Positions 1-8,148 of a stretch of DNA of 64,000 nt are shown here, piece by piece (positions within the stretch are counted from its first letter, which is position 1; each line of letters begins with the position of its first letter). A program made the translations under genes and the position numbers. Source of the stretch: DAOTXS01 sp034433515 (GTDB lineage: Bacteria > Chloroflexota > Anaerolineae > UBA4142); assembly GCA_034433515.1 (NCBI GenBank), contig DAOUAL010000102.1, positions 65,670 to 129,669 of the forward strand. The letters run 5' to 3'. The notes below the pieces were generated by a model. The model worked only from the letters and a program-made list of their open reading frames with translations. It did not search any database and was not told the DNA's origin.

Positions 1-199
1 ACCAATAAGGTTGACCACGGCGCATTTCGCGGCGTGCCGTCAAGTGCCCCGCGTTGCCGCGAAAGACAAACGTCGCATGCTCCGCCAGCCACGCGTGCCA
101 GCGCCGCGAGCCAATTTGGATGGCGGCCTCGTTGGTCACGAGCAAATTGCCTTGCCCGATTGGTCGAGTGCGCCTTTGCACCTTGCCCTCCGACGACAA
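1..199 (-). CDS. Partial N-terminus of a probable transcriptional regulator (runs off left edge)
   Basis: An open frame on the minus strand starts at a TTG at 199 (alternative GTG at 181) and stays open to the window edge, giving about 66 residues. The translation includes NLLVTNEAAIQIGSRRW, HAWLAEHATFVFRG and HLTARREMRRGQPYW. This resembles the short N-terminal segment (W-x-A-W-L ... F-x-F-x-G ... TARxE) seen before the AAA/TPR part of MalT/LuxR-like regulators in Chloroflexota. The rest lies outside the window, so the family is a guess from memory of similar proteins. It is divergent from the acyl-CoA ligase at 418 and could control it. No clear ribosome binding site was found. Confidence 0.45.
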   Translation of the reverse strand, partial: MSSEGKVQRRTRPIGQGNLLVTNEAAIQIGSRRWHAWLAEHATFVFRGNAGHLTARREMRRGQPYW

Positions 200-212
200 A
201 TTGGAACTTGGT

Positions 213-250
213 CTTACCCAACACCCCAAATTCTACCCCTGTTGGGTAAG
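213..250. promoter_or_regulatory. 10-bp perfect inverted repeat in divergent intergenic region
   Basis: CTTACCCAAC at 213-222 is matched by its exact reverse complement at 241-250, with an 18-nt spacer. It lies 14 bp upstream of the partial regulator start and about 170 bp before the acyl-CoA ligase. Arms of this size with a spacer near two helical turns fit an operator for a dimeric regulator, but an RNA hairpin in the leader of the minus-strand gene is also possible. Confidence 0.45.
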
Positions 251-417
251 TTGTCAAACTCATCAATACCCCCAAACCGCGAAAAATCCTCCAAACGAAT
301 GATACCCCCTCTCGCCATTTGGGTTTATCCTCAAACTGCACATCGTTTCCTCCACGCTAGCGTAATGGTGCGTCATATATTTGCGAGACATTCATCGCAA
401 TCTGCAAGGAGGCAGAA

Positions 418-2124
418 ATGGAACGACCCTGGCTCAAGTTTTACGAACCCGGCGTTCGCGCGCACATTGATTATCCCCCGCGCCCGATGCATGCCTTCCT
501 CGAAGATGCTGCGCGCGAAGCACCTACCACCACCGCAACGATTTTTGGCGGCGTCGTCAGCGGTGAACTCCTCGATGCAAAACTCTCGTACCAAGAATTG
601 AACGATCTCGCCAATCGTTTGGCAAACGCGCTCGCGTCGCTTGGGGTCAAGAAAGGTGATCGCGTCGCGCTCTACTTGCCGAACTGTCCTCAGTACATCA
701 TCTCTTATTATGCGATCCTCAAACTGGGCGCGCTTGTCGCACCGAACAATCCGATGTACGTCCCGCGTGAATTGGAATTTCAACTCAACGATTCCGGTTC
801 CGAGACGATCATTTGTCTCTCACGCTTGTATCCCTACGTCCGAATGGTGCGCCCCAACACGAAACTCAAGCACGTCATCGTAACGAGCATCAAAGAGTAC
901 TTGCCGCCGAAACTCAAAGCGATTTTTGAACAATTCGTCGAAGAAAAAGAAGGACATCGCGTTACGATTGGCGCGGATGAGCATTGGTTCCAAGAGGTGA
1001 TCGCCAACGCGCCGGCAACCCAACCCCGTGTGGATGTGAAACCAGAAGATACAGCAGTGCTGTTGTACACTGGCGGTACGACCGGCGTGCCCAAAGCTGC
1101 TGAGATCACGCACCAGAACGTTGTCGCCAATGCGTTCCAGTGCAAAGAGTGGGTAGCGAACGTACCCAAGGATCGTCCCGATGCCACCATCGTGGCATTG
1201 CCGCTCTATCACTCGTACGCGATGACGGTGTGTATGAACAATGCTGTCTTGCAACGTATGCCGATGATTCTCATTCCCGACCCGCGCAACCTTGAACATT
1301 TGCTCAAATCCATTGATCGCCATCAACCGACGTACTTCCCGGGTGTGCCCACGATGTACACCGCCATCATCAACTATCCTGAGGTGAGCAAGTACAACCT
1401 CCGCTCGATCAAGGCATGCTTGAGCGGTGCAGCACCCTTGCCGGTCGAAGTGCAAACCAAGTTTCAGCAAATGACCGGCGCGCGCCTCATCGAAGGGTAC
1501 GGCCTCTCGGAAGCGACCCCGGTGACACACGACAATCCGCTCTTTGGCGAAAATCGCATTGGGACAATCGGGGTGCCATTCCCGGACACGGACGCGAAAA
1601 TCGTGGACGTGGAAACCGGCGAAAAGGAATTGCCGCCGGGTGAACCGGGCGAATTGATCGTCAAGGGTCCGCAAGTGATGAAAGGTTACTGGAATCGCCC
1701 AGATGAAACGCGCTATGCCTTGCGCAATGGCTGGCTCTACACCGGCGACATTGCTGTGATGGACGCAGATGGTTATTTCCGTATCGTGGATCGCAAGAAG
1801 GATATGATTATTGCCGGTGGCTACAACATCTATCCACGCGATGTGGAAGAAGTGTTGTATCAGCATCCCCAAATTTTGGAAGCCGCCGTGGCGGGTGTTC
1901 CCGACGCCTATCGCGGCGAGACGGTCAAGGCGTACGTTGTTCTCAAACCGGGACAGACTGCCACCGCCGATGACATTATCGCGTTCTGCCGTGAGCGGCT
2001 CGCGGCATACAAAGTCCCTAAACTGGTCGAGTTTCGGGATACGCTGCCCAAGACGATGATCGGCAAAATTTTGCGCCGGCAATTGGTTGCCGAAGAGCAA
2101 GCCAAAGCCGCGAAGCAAGGATGA
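418..2124 (+). CDS. AMP-forming acyl-CoA synthetase (fatty/organic acid CoA ligase)
   Basis: 568 aa, cytoplasmic. It activates a carboxylic acid with ATP to acyl-AMP and then to the CoA thioester. ANL-superfamily motifs are in order: phosphate loop LLYTGGTTGVPKAA near residue 214, GYGLSEATPVTH near 360, YTGDIA with the hinge DRKKDMII near 440-465, and the C-terminal catalytic Lys in PKTMIGKILRR near 545. Length is normal for the FadD-like group. The ATG at 418 follows AAGGAGG at optimal distance. The gene leads a cluster of CoA-ester enzymes and a LivHMGF transporter, so its likely substrate is the imported acid. The exact chain length cannot be read from the sequence; 4-hydroxybutyrate is the inference from the dehydratases downstream. 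Confidence 0.9.
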   Translation: MERPWLKFYEPGVRAHIDYPPRPMHAFLEDAAREAPTTTATIFGGVVSGELLDAKLSYQELNDLANRLANALASLGVKKGDRVALYLPNCPQYIISYYAILKLGALVAPNNPMYVPRELEFQLNDSGSETIICLSRLYPYVRMVRPNTKLKHVIVTSIKEYLPPKLKAIFEQFVEEKEGHRVTIGADEHWFQEVIANAPATQPRVDVKPEDTAVLLYTGGTTGVPKAAEITHQNVVANAFQCKEWVANVPKDRPDATIVALPLYHSYAMTVCMNNAVLQRMPMILIPDPRNLEHLLKSIDRHQPTYFPGVPTMYTAIINYPEVSKYNLRSIKACLSGAAPLPVEVQTKFQQMTGARLIEGYGLSEATPVTHDNPLFGENRIGTIGVPFPDTDAKIVDVETGEKELPPGEPGELIVKGPQVMKGYWNRPDETRYALRNGWLYTGDIAVMDADGYFRIVDRKKDMIIAGGYNIYPRDVEEVLYQHPQILEAAVAGVPDAYRGETVKAYVVLKPGQTATADDIIAFCRERLAAYKVPKLVEFRDTLPKTMIGKILRRQLVAEEQAKAAKQG

Positions 2125-2148
2125 ATGGGACGCGGATAAAACACGGAT

Positions 2149-2232
2149 TGTCATCGCGAGGAGCGCTTTGCGCGCCGAAGCCATCCCCGATGCCGAGTTG
2201 GGGATGCTTTGCACAAACCGCTTGCCATGACA
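2149..2232. repeat. Small palindromic intergenic element, copy 1
   Basis: About 84 bp bounded by TGTCATCGCGAG and, at the other end, an imperfect inverse (CTTGCCATGACA). Inside are a ...CCATCCCC...GGGGATG... fold and G+C-rich arms. It shares ends and an inner GAAGC(C/A)ATCCCC block with the element at 10535-10628, so both belong to one dispersed MITE- or REP-like family. Confidence 0.6.
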
Positions 2233-2272
2233 TTCATCCACGTTCTACTCCGGTTGAAGGAGGGAGGCAAGG

Positions 2273-3157
2273 GTGTCTCTTCTGGAACTACCCTGGGCTC
2301 AACTCATCGTCAATGGTCTTGCGCTGGGAAGTCTGTACGCGCTCGCGGCATTTGGCATTGTCCTGATTTTCAAGACGACCGAGGTCATCACCTTTGCGCA
2401 AGGCGAGATGGCAATGTTCTGCGCGTTCATCGCATTCACGCTCATCACCGCGCTGCATTTGCCATTCTTGATTGCCTTTGTGCTCACGCTCCTCTTTGCG
2501 ATTGTGCTCGGCGCGATCGTCGAGCGCGTGGTAATTCGGCACATCAGCGCCAAGTCGCATATCAACGCGGTCATCGCAACGGTCGGTCTGGCGCTCGTGT
2601 TGCTTGGCGTGGCGGGCTGGCTGTGGGGTTACGAGGTGCGCGCGTTTCCAACGCCCGTGGCTGGTCCGCCGTTTCGCGCGGGCACTATTGTGCTGAGCCA
2701 AATCAACGCGCTGATTCTCGGCGTAACGTTGGGGCTGATGATACTTTTGTTTGCGTTCTTTCGCTATAGCGTGATTGGCATCGCGATGCGTGCCGTGGCG
2801 CAGAATCGGTTGGCGGCGCAATTGATGGGAATCAACGTCAATCGCATCAACGCCATCGGCTGGGGCTTGGGGACTGCGCTGGCGGCAGTGACCGGCATTC
2901 TCATCGCGCCGCTGAATTACCTCGATCCAATGATGATGGGGGATGTCATGCTCAAGGCATTTGCCGCCGCCGTGCTAGGTGGATTCACGAGTATGCCGGG
3001 CGCCGTGGTCGGCGGATTGTTGTTGGGTATTATTGATAGTCTCGTGGGATTCCTAGTCCCCGAACTGCGAACGACCATCGCTTTTCTATTGATTGTTCTC
3101 GTGCTCGTCGTTCGTCCCAGTGGATTGCTGGGCCAGTCCGAAATCAAAAAAGTGTAG
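2273..3157 (+). CDS. livH: Branched-chain amino acid-type ABC transporter permease LivH
   Basis: 294 aa integral membrane protein, first of two permeases of a HAAT-family importer. The translation is almost wholly hydrophobic with about eight membrane segments and the typical LivH opening (NGLALGSLYALAAFGIVLIF) and FAQGEM motif. The cytoplasmic coupling-loop region GLGTALAAVTGIL is present, and AFAAAVLGGFTSMPGAVVGG matches the LivH end. The GTG start at 2273 has a GGAGGG Shine-Dalgarno upstream. It is followed after 10 nt by livM. Such importers take branched-chain amino acids, but also amides, aromatic acids and short organic acids. With acyl-CoA enzymes on both sides an organic acid is the likelier substrate. 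Confidence 0.92.
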   Translation: MSLLELPWAQLIVNGLALGSLYALAAFGIVLIFKTTEVITFAQGEMAMFCAFIAFTLITALHLPFLIAFVLTLLFAIVLGAIVERVVIRHISAKSHINAVIATVGLALVLLGVAGWLWGYEVRAFPTPVAGPPFRAGTIVLSQINALILGVTLGLMILLFAFFRYSVIGIAMRAVAQNRLAAQLMGINVNRINAIGWGLGTALAAVTGILIAPLNYLDPMMMGDVMLKAFAAAVLGGFTSMPGAVVGGLLLGIIDSLVGFLVPELRTTIAFLLIVLVLVVRPSGLLGQSEIKKV

Positions 3158-3167
3158 AGGTTGGTCA

Positions 3168-4163
3168 ATGCGTCAAGCGGTGCAATGGGGCAGTCGCGCA
3201 AGGGTGCTTTACACGCTTGGAGTACTCGCGGCATTTGGCCTGCCCTCGTTGCTGGGTTTCATTCCCAACATTCCACTCGGCTATGTCCTCTATCTGGTCT
3301 CGCTCGGTTTGATTTACGCCATCGTTGCCCTTGGTCTCAATTTGTTGTTCGGTTACGCCGGGCAATTTTCGCTGGGACACGCTGGCTTTTTTGCGATTGG
3401 CGCGTACATCTCGGCGATCCTCACCGCGCGTGCCGGCGTACCCTTTGTCATCGCGCTCATCGCCGCTGGTTTTTTCACCGCCGCGATTGGTTTTCTACTT
3501 GGCTTGCCAGCATTGCGTTTGACTGGTCTCTACCTCGCTATTGCAACCCTGGGCTTTGGTTTAGCCATTCCACAACTAGTCCTCTGGTTTAGAGATTGGA
3601 CCGGCGGCTCGATGGGCTTGCACAATTTACCGCTCGCCTCGATTCCGCCGATTGTGTTCAAAACCGATCAAGACTATTACTATCTCGCGCTGAGCGTTTT
3701 GATTTTGATGACGATCTTGGCGCACAACATCGTCAACAGTGACACCGGGCGCGCGTTCATCGCGATTCGCGACAGCGAGATCGCCGCGCGCGCGATGGGC
3801 GTCAACCTTCTGCGTTACAAGACAACTGCCTTTGCGCTCAGCGCATTCTACGCCGGCGTTGCCGGGAGTTTGTACGCGCATCTGCTTCACGGCATCAGCC
3901 CCGAAGATTTCACCGTCTTTCTCTCGATTGATTTTGTAACGATGGTGGTGCTAGGTGGCTTGGGTTCGGTGAGTGGCGCATGGTACGGCGCGTTTCTGCT
4001 GACGCTGTTGCAAAACTCGCTCACGCGCCTGCCCCTTGTGAGCGAATTCAAAAATTTGTTCATCGTCGTCCTGGGTGTCATTCTGATTCTGACCGTTTCG
4101 TTTTTCCCGCGCGGGATTGCCGGCGCGATCCAAAATCTACGCCGACGTCTGTCCCAAGGATGA
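3168..4163 (+). CDS. livM: Branched-chain amino acid-type ABC transporter permease LivM
   Basis: 331 aa, second permease of the importer. LivM hallmarks are visible: YAIVALGLNLLFGYAGQFSL near residues 45-65, GHAGFFAIGAY, and the coupling-loop stretch GRAFIAIRDSEIAARAMG near 190-208. AVALGGLGSVSGAWYG-like sequence (VVLGGLGSVSGAWYGAFLL) lies in the last third. The frame is open 75 nt further upstream into livH, but the ATG at 3168 follows GTAGAGG and begins a normal N-terminus. It forms an operon with livH (10-nt gap) and livG (9-nt gap). Confidence 0.92.
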   Translation: MRQAVQWGSRARVLYTLGVLAAFGLPSLLGFIPNIPLGYVLYLVSLGLIYAIVALGLNLLFGYAGQFSLGHAGFFAIGAYISAILTARAGVPFVIALIAAGFFTAAIGFLLGLPALRLTGLYLAIATLGFGLAIPQLVLWFRDWTGGSMGLHNLPLASIPPIVFKTDQDYYYLALSVLILMTILAHNIVNSDTGRAFIAIRDSEIAARAMGVNLLRYKTTAFALSAFYAGVAGSLYAHLLHGISPEDFTVFLSIDFVTMVVLGGLGSVSGAWYGAFLLTLLQNSLTRLPLVSEFKNLFIVVLGVILILTVSFFPRGIAGAIQNLRRRLSQG

Positions 4164-4172
4164 TCCTAGCCA

Positions 4173-4952
4173 ATGACTCAACCGCTCCTCGAAACCAAAA
4201 ACTTGACCATCCACTTTGGTGGACTCGTCGCGGTGGATCGCTTGGATATGGTGGTTCACCCGGGCGAGATTGTCGGTTTGATCGGGCCGAACGGCGCGGG
4301 CAAGACGACGGTCTTTAACTGTATCAGCCGTTTTTACACACCCAATCGCGGCACCATTTATTTTCAGGGACACGACATTACGCACGTTGCAGCGCACGAA
4401 ATCATTCGACGGGGCATCGCACGCACATTTCAAAACGTCGAACTGTGTCGCAGTATGACCGTCATGCAAAATTTGTTGCTGGGACAACACGTCCGAATGC
4501 GCGGCGGCGTGATCCGCGATGGCTTGCGTCTGCCCGGCGCAAACCAAAGCGAAAGCGAAGCAATGGCACGCGCAGATGAAATCCTCGCCTTGCTCGGGTT
4601 GACTCCCTATCGCAATCACATCGCTGCGGCGTTGCCGTTCGGCTTGCAAAAGATGGTGGAACTAGGACGCGCACTCGTTGCACAGCCGTTGTTGCTTTTG
4701 CTCGACGAGCCGGCGGCAGGAGCGAATGGACGCGAGACGCAGGGGCTAGCGGAATTGATTCGGCGTCTTCGCGAGCAATTCAACTTGAGTATCTTGGTTG
4801 TTGAGCACGATATGACGTTTGTGATGGGACTGTGTGAACGGATTTACGTGTTGGATTTTGGACGCAAGATCGCCGAGGGGACGCCGGCAGAAATTCGCAA
4901 CAATCCGGCGGTGATCGAAGCGTATCTCGGCGAATCTGGGTTCGTCGTTTGA
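4173..4952 (+). CDS. livG: ABC transporter ATP-binding protein LivG
   Basis: 259 aa. Walker A is GPNGAGKTT near residue 38, the Q-loop region is RTFQNVELCRSMTV, and Walker B is LLLLLDEPAAG near 175 with VEHDM for the switch His near 209. The family-specific ...EPAAGxN... after Walker B is present (EPAAGANGRE). The ABC signature is diverged (LPFGLQKMVE in place of LSGGQ), which is usual for LivG. It hydrolyses ATP at the cytoplasmic face together with LivF. Its stop overlaps a possible TTG start of livF. Confidence 0.93.
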   Translation: MTQPLLETKNLTIHFGGLVAVDRLDMVVHPGEIVGLIGPNGAGKTTVFNCISRFYTPNRGTIYFQGHDITHVAAHEIIRRGIARTFQNVELCRSMTVMQNLLLGQHVRMRGGVIRDGLRLPGANQSESEAMARADEILALLGLTPYRNHIAAALPFGLQKMVELGRALVAQPLLLLLDEPAAGANGRETQGLAELIRRLREQFNLSILVVEHDMTFVMGLCERIYVLDFGRKIAEGTPAEIRNNPAVIEAYLGESGFVV

Positions 4953-4957
4953 GAGCC

Positions 4958-5677
4958 ATGCCGCCACGACTACTTTTGCAAGTCAACGAAATCCAAGTGT
5001 ATTACGGACGCGTGCGCGCGTTGCACGAGGTCAGTCTTCAAGTTACACCCGGCACTATCGTCGCGTTGTTGGGCGCGAACGGCGCAGGCAAGACCACCAC
5101 CTTGCGCACAATTTCCGGCATCCTGCATCCCACCCATGGCTCAATCGAATTTGATGGCAAGCCCATCGAGCGACGAGACCCTGATCAACTCGTCCGCTTG
5201 GGCATCGCGCATGTGCCTGAAGGACGCCAAATTTTTCCCGCTCTCACCGTGCGCGAGAATCTGCGCTTGGGTGCCTACACACGCCAAGATGCGCATGCCA
5301 TCGAAGAAGATTTGCAACGCGTCTTTCACTATTTTCCACGTTTGCGCGAACGCTTGAATCAAAACGCTGGCACATTGAGCGGTGGTGAACAACAAATGCT
5401 CGCCATCGGTCGTGGGCTAATGTCCAAGCCGCGCTTGCTCTTGCTCGATGAACCCTCACTCGGTTTGGCGCCGCTCTTGGTCAAGGAAATTTTCCACATC
5501 ATCGCCGATATTCGCGCGGCGGGAACGACCGTGATTCTCGTTGAACAGAACGCCCATATGGCACTCCAAATCGCCGATTATGCGTACTTGCTTCAGAACG
5601 GGCGCATCATCTTGAGTGATTCGAGTTCGAATCTGCGACAACGAGAGGAGGTGAAACGCGCATATCTGGGACATTGA
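4958..5677 (+). CDS. livF: ABC transporter ATP-binding protein LivF
   Basis: 239 aa from the ATG at 4958; a TTG at 4949 overlapping the livG stop is an alternative. Walker A is GANGAGKTTT near residue 39, signature LSGGEQQMLAIGRGLMSKP near 138, Walker B LLLLDEPSLGLAP near 160, and the switch His region reads VEQN as is usual for LivF. HVPEGRQIFPALTVRENL is the typical LivF Q-loop block. It pairs with LivG to drive the LivHM channel. Confidence 0.93.
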   Translation: MPPRLLLQVNEIQVYYGRVRALHEVSLQVTPGTIVALLGANGAGKTTTLRTISGILHPTHGSIEFDGKPIERRDPDQLVRLGIAHVPEGRQIFPALTVRENLRLGAYTRQDAHAIEEDLQRVFHYFPRLRERLNQNAGTLSGGEQQMLAIGRGLMSKPRLLLLDEPSLGLAPLLVKEIFHIIADIRAAGTTVILVEQNAHMALQIADYAYLLQNGRIILSDSSSNLRQREEVKRAYLGH

Positions 5678-5691
5678 GAGATCAACCCATT

Positions 5692-5719
5692 AGACTTGTC
5701 AGGTTTGGGAAACTTGTCT
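5692..5719. repeat. Short dispersed palindrome (AGACttGTCAGGTTT type)
   Basis: A 28-bp imperfect palindrome beginning AGACTTGTCAGGTTT and closing AAACTTGTCT, between livF and the binding protein. The same core (GTCAGGTTT) is at 7103-7137 and, on the other strand, at 13753-13786. It may form a weak hairpin in the liv transcript. Confidence 0.55.
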
Positions 5720-5751
5720 GGACATCTCAAACCAAGGAAGGAGAAGAAAAA

Positions 5752-7089
5752 ATGAAACGTCAAAAAATTACGCAAGTCATCGTGGGATTCGCGATTTTGG
5801 GCGGGCTGATTTTGACAGCGTGCGCCCCGGCACCCACAGCAACGCCGGTTCCGCCAACACCCGCGCCGCCCACCGCTACCCCCGTGCCGGCAACCAAGCC
5901 GCCGGCTCCAACGATCGCGCCCACGATCGCCCCCACGACCGCACCAACAACCGCGCCCACCGTCGCCCCGACCAAACCGCCGGTGGCTGTTCCCGGCGTG
6001 ACCGACACGGAAATTGTCATTGGGAACTGGGGACCGCAAGATGGACCGGCGGGCGCGTATGGCGTGATCGCGCGTACGATTGGCGCGTATTTCAAAAAAG
6101 TGAACGATGAAGGCGGCATCAACGGTCGCAAGATTCGTTACATCTACGAGAATGATTCGTATCAACCAGCCAAGACGGTTGCCGTCGTCAAGAAACTGGT
6201 TGAGGAAGACAAGGTCTTTGCAATCGTCGCCGGACTGGGCACGGCGAACAATCTGGCGGTGATGGACTATCTGGTGCAAAACAATGTCCCCCACGTGGCA
6301 CCGGCAACCGGCAGTAGCGCAATGGCGGTGCCGCTCAAGAAGAATGTCTATGCGCTGCAACTCAACTATATGACCGAAGCCACCTTGCTCACCCAGTATG
6401 CCCTCGACAAAGGCGGCGCAAAAAAGATCGCGGTGTTCTATCAAAATGATTCGTTTGGGCAAGAAGGACTCGATACGATCAACGCCGAACTGAAAAAACG
6501 CGGCTTGACCCCTGCGGTCGGCGTTTCGTACGAAGCCGCTGACACCAACTTTGCCTCGCAAGCGCTCAAATTGCAAACGAGCGGCGCAGACACGGTGATT
6601 CTCTGGGCGGTTCCCAAACCGGGCGCCTCCATCATCGCCGAAATGACCAAGATCGGCTACCAACCCAAGTTGCTCGCCTCCGCTGTGATCAACGATCCGT
6701 CCATCTTTCAACTCGCTGGTCCTGGCATCGAAGGGCTTGTCATTCCCGCTTGGATTCCGGCGTACGATGATCTCACCAATCCCAAGATCGTCGAGTACCA
6801 AGAATTTATGAAAAAGTACGCGCCCAACGAACAGATCGGCGGATTCTCGCTCAGCGGTTATTGCGAGGCGATGGTGATGGTCGAAGGGTTGAAACGGGCT
6901 GGCAGAAATCTCACGCGCGAATCGTTTATGCAAGCAATGGACTCGATGCAAAACTATACCGGTTCGCCACTACCCAACGTCAGTTACAGCCCGACCGATC
7001 ATGCCGGCGTCAAGACCGCCTATCTCCAAAAAGCGGATGCTAAAAATGCGCGGTGGGTTACCTTTACCGATTGGATGACGGTCAAATAG
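5752..7089 (+). CDS. livK: Lipoprotein substrate-binding protein of the Liv-type transporter
   Basis: 445 aa. A signal peptide ends in the lipobox LTAC with Cys24 as the lipidated residue, then a Thr/Pro/Ala-rich tether of about 50 residues (repeats such as APTIAPT). The periplasmic-binding fold (type 1, Peripl_BP_6) starts near residue 82 with TDTEIVIGNWGPQDGPAG and continues with KKVNDEGGINGRKIRYIYEN. The frame extends upstream, but the ATG at 5752 follows AAGGAAGGAG and begins the signal peptide. It captures the substrate outside the membrane and delivers it to LivHM. The ligand cannot be named from sequence alone. Confidence 0.92.
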   Translation: MKRQKITQVIVGFAILGGLILTACAPAPTATPVPPTPAPPTATPVPATKPPAPTIAPTIAPTTAPTTAPTVAPTKPPVAVPGVTDTEIVIGNWGPQDGPAGAYGVIARTIGAYFKKVNDEGGINGRKIRYIYENDSYQPAKTVAVVKKLVEEDKVFAIVAGLGTANNLAVMDYLVQNNVPHVAPATGSSAMAVPLKKNVYALQLNYMTEATLLTQYALDKGGAKKIAVFYQNDSFGQEGLDTINAELKKRGLTPAVGVSYEAADTNFASQALKLQTSGADTVILWAVPKPGASIIAEMTKIGYQPKLLASAVINDPSIFQLAGPGIEGLVIPAWIPAYDDLTNPKIVEYQEFMKKYAPNEQIGGFSLSGYCEAMVMVEGLKRAGRNLTRESFMQAMDSMQNYTGSPLPNVSYSPTDHAGVKTAYLQKADAKNARWVTFTDWMTVK

Positions 7090-7102
7090 TTCACGTTCGT
7101 AT

Positions 7103-7137
7103 GAGGCTTGTCAGGTTTGAGTAATCTGACAAGCCTC
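7103..7137 (+). terminator. 12-bp stem-loop after the liv operon
   Basis: GAGGCTTGTCAG (7103-7114) pairs exactly with CTGACAAGCCTC (7126-7137) around an 11-nt loop, 13 nt after the stop of the binding protein gene. No T-run follows, so it may work as a 3-prime stabilising hairpin or weak terminator. It belongs to the GTCAGGTTT repeat family. Confidence 0.55.
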
Positions 7138-7250
7138 AAGAATGGACGCTTGGATCAACCAGTAAGCAAGATCATAAAAAACGAAACATCGCATTGCCAC
7201 GAGAACGAGACTCTTCGCTTCGCTCGGACAACGGAAGGGTGGGCAGAAAA

Positions 7251-8042
7251 ATGAATTACGAATTTATCAAGGTCGAAAACAAAGACCATCTCACTATCAT
7301 CACCATCAATCGTCCCCAAGTGATGAATGCCTTGCATCCGCCCGCACACCAAGAACTAGACGATGCGTTTAATCGCTTTGCCGATGATCCCGATGCCTGG
7401 GTTGCCATTCTCACCGGCGCCGGCGACAAGGCGTTCTCCGCCGGCAACGATTTGAAATGGCAAGCACAGCATGGCGGCGAAGCACTCCATCAAGCATTGC
7501 AAAAACTCAAAGGCGGTTTCGGCGGCATCACCTTTCGTTTCGATCTCTTCAAACCGGTCATTGCCGCCGTGAATGGTCTCGCGCTCGGCGGCGGATTCGA
7601 GTGTGCGCTTGCGTGTGACATTATCATCGCGGCAGAAAATGCTTCGTTCGGCTTGCCCGAACCGACCGTCGGGATGATCGCCGGCGCGGGCGGCGTGCAT
7701 TATCTTCCGCGCGCAATTCCGTTTCACCTAGCGATGGGAATGCTGCTCACCGCACAGCGCATTTCGGCGCAGGAAGCGTTGCGAGTGGGCTTGGTCAACC
7801 AAGTTGTGCCGCTCGATCAATTGATGGCAACCGCCGAAGCGGGGGCGGAAAAAATCCTGGCGTGTTCGCCGCTTGCGATTCGCGCGACCAAAGAAGCTGC
7901 GCTCAAGGGCTTGGCCATGCCGTTGGAGCAAGCCGCACGCACGCGCTTTCCCAGCCAAGTGGCGTTGTATCAATCCGAAGACTTTATCGAAGGACCCAAA
8001 GCGTTCGCGGAAAAACGCAAGCCGCAGTGGAAAGGCAAGTAA
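7251..8042 (+). CDS. Enoyl-CoA hydratase/crotonase family protein
   Basis: 263 aa. It is expected to add water to a trans-2-enoyl-CoA such as crotonyl-CoA. Oxyanion-hole segments are AFSAGNDLK near residue 61 and NGLALGGGFECALACD near 107. Both acidic catalytic positions of crotonase are present: Glu in GGGFECALACD and Glu in FGLPEPTVGM, followed by IAGAGGVHYLPR. The ATG at 7251 follows GGAAGGG; an upstream in-frame ATG at 7194 adds a charged non-conserved stretch and was rejected. In this cluster it would turn crotonyl-CoA into 3-hydroxybutyryl-CoA. Other crotonase-fold activities cannot be excluded. Confidence 0.88.
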   Translation: MNYEFIKVENKDHLTIITINRPQVMNALHPPAHQELDDAFNRFADDPDAWVAILTGAGDKAFSAGNDLKWQAQHGGEALHQALQKLKGGFGGITFRFDLFKPVIAAVNGLALGGGFECALACDIIIAAENASFGLPEPTVGMIAGAGGVHYLPRAIPFHLAMGMLLTAQRISAQEALRVGLVNQVVPLDQLMATAEAGAEKILACSPLAIRATKEAALKGLAMPLEQAARTRFPSQVALYQSEDFIEGPKAFAEKRKPQWKGK

Positions 8043-8148
8043 AGTGGCAGGTGACGGCTGACCAGAGGAGTAAAAAGTAAAACGTAAAACGTGAGACCTC
8101 GCATGTCCAATGCCCCTTGGCACCCGACACATTTTTCAGGAGGAAGCA

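Noticed and set aside
820..2241. 473-aa minus-strand frame opposite the acyl-CoA ligase
   Set aside because: It lies fully across a well-supported gene; the long frame results from the codon pattern of the ligase. It has no ribosome site and no motif.
5593..6951. 452-aa minus-strand frame opposite the binding protein
   Set aside because: Shadow of the lipoprotein with Gly/Arg-rich stretches caused by the Thr/Pro linker.
8043..8148. Gap between crotonase and dehydrogenase as a small gene
   Set aside because: No open frame with a start signal; A-rich repeats only.
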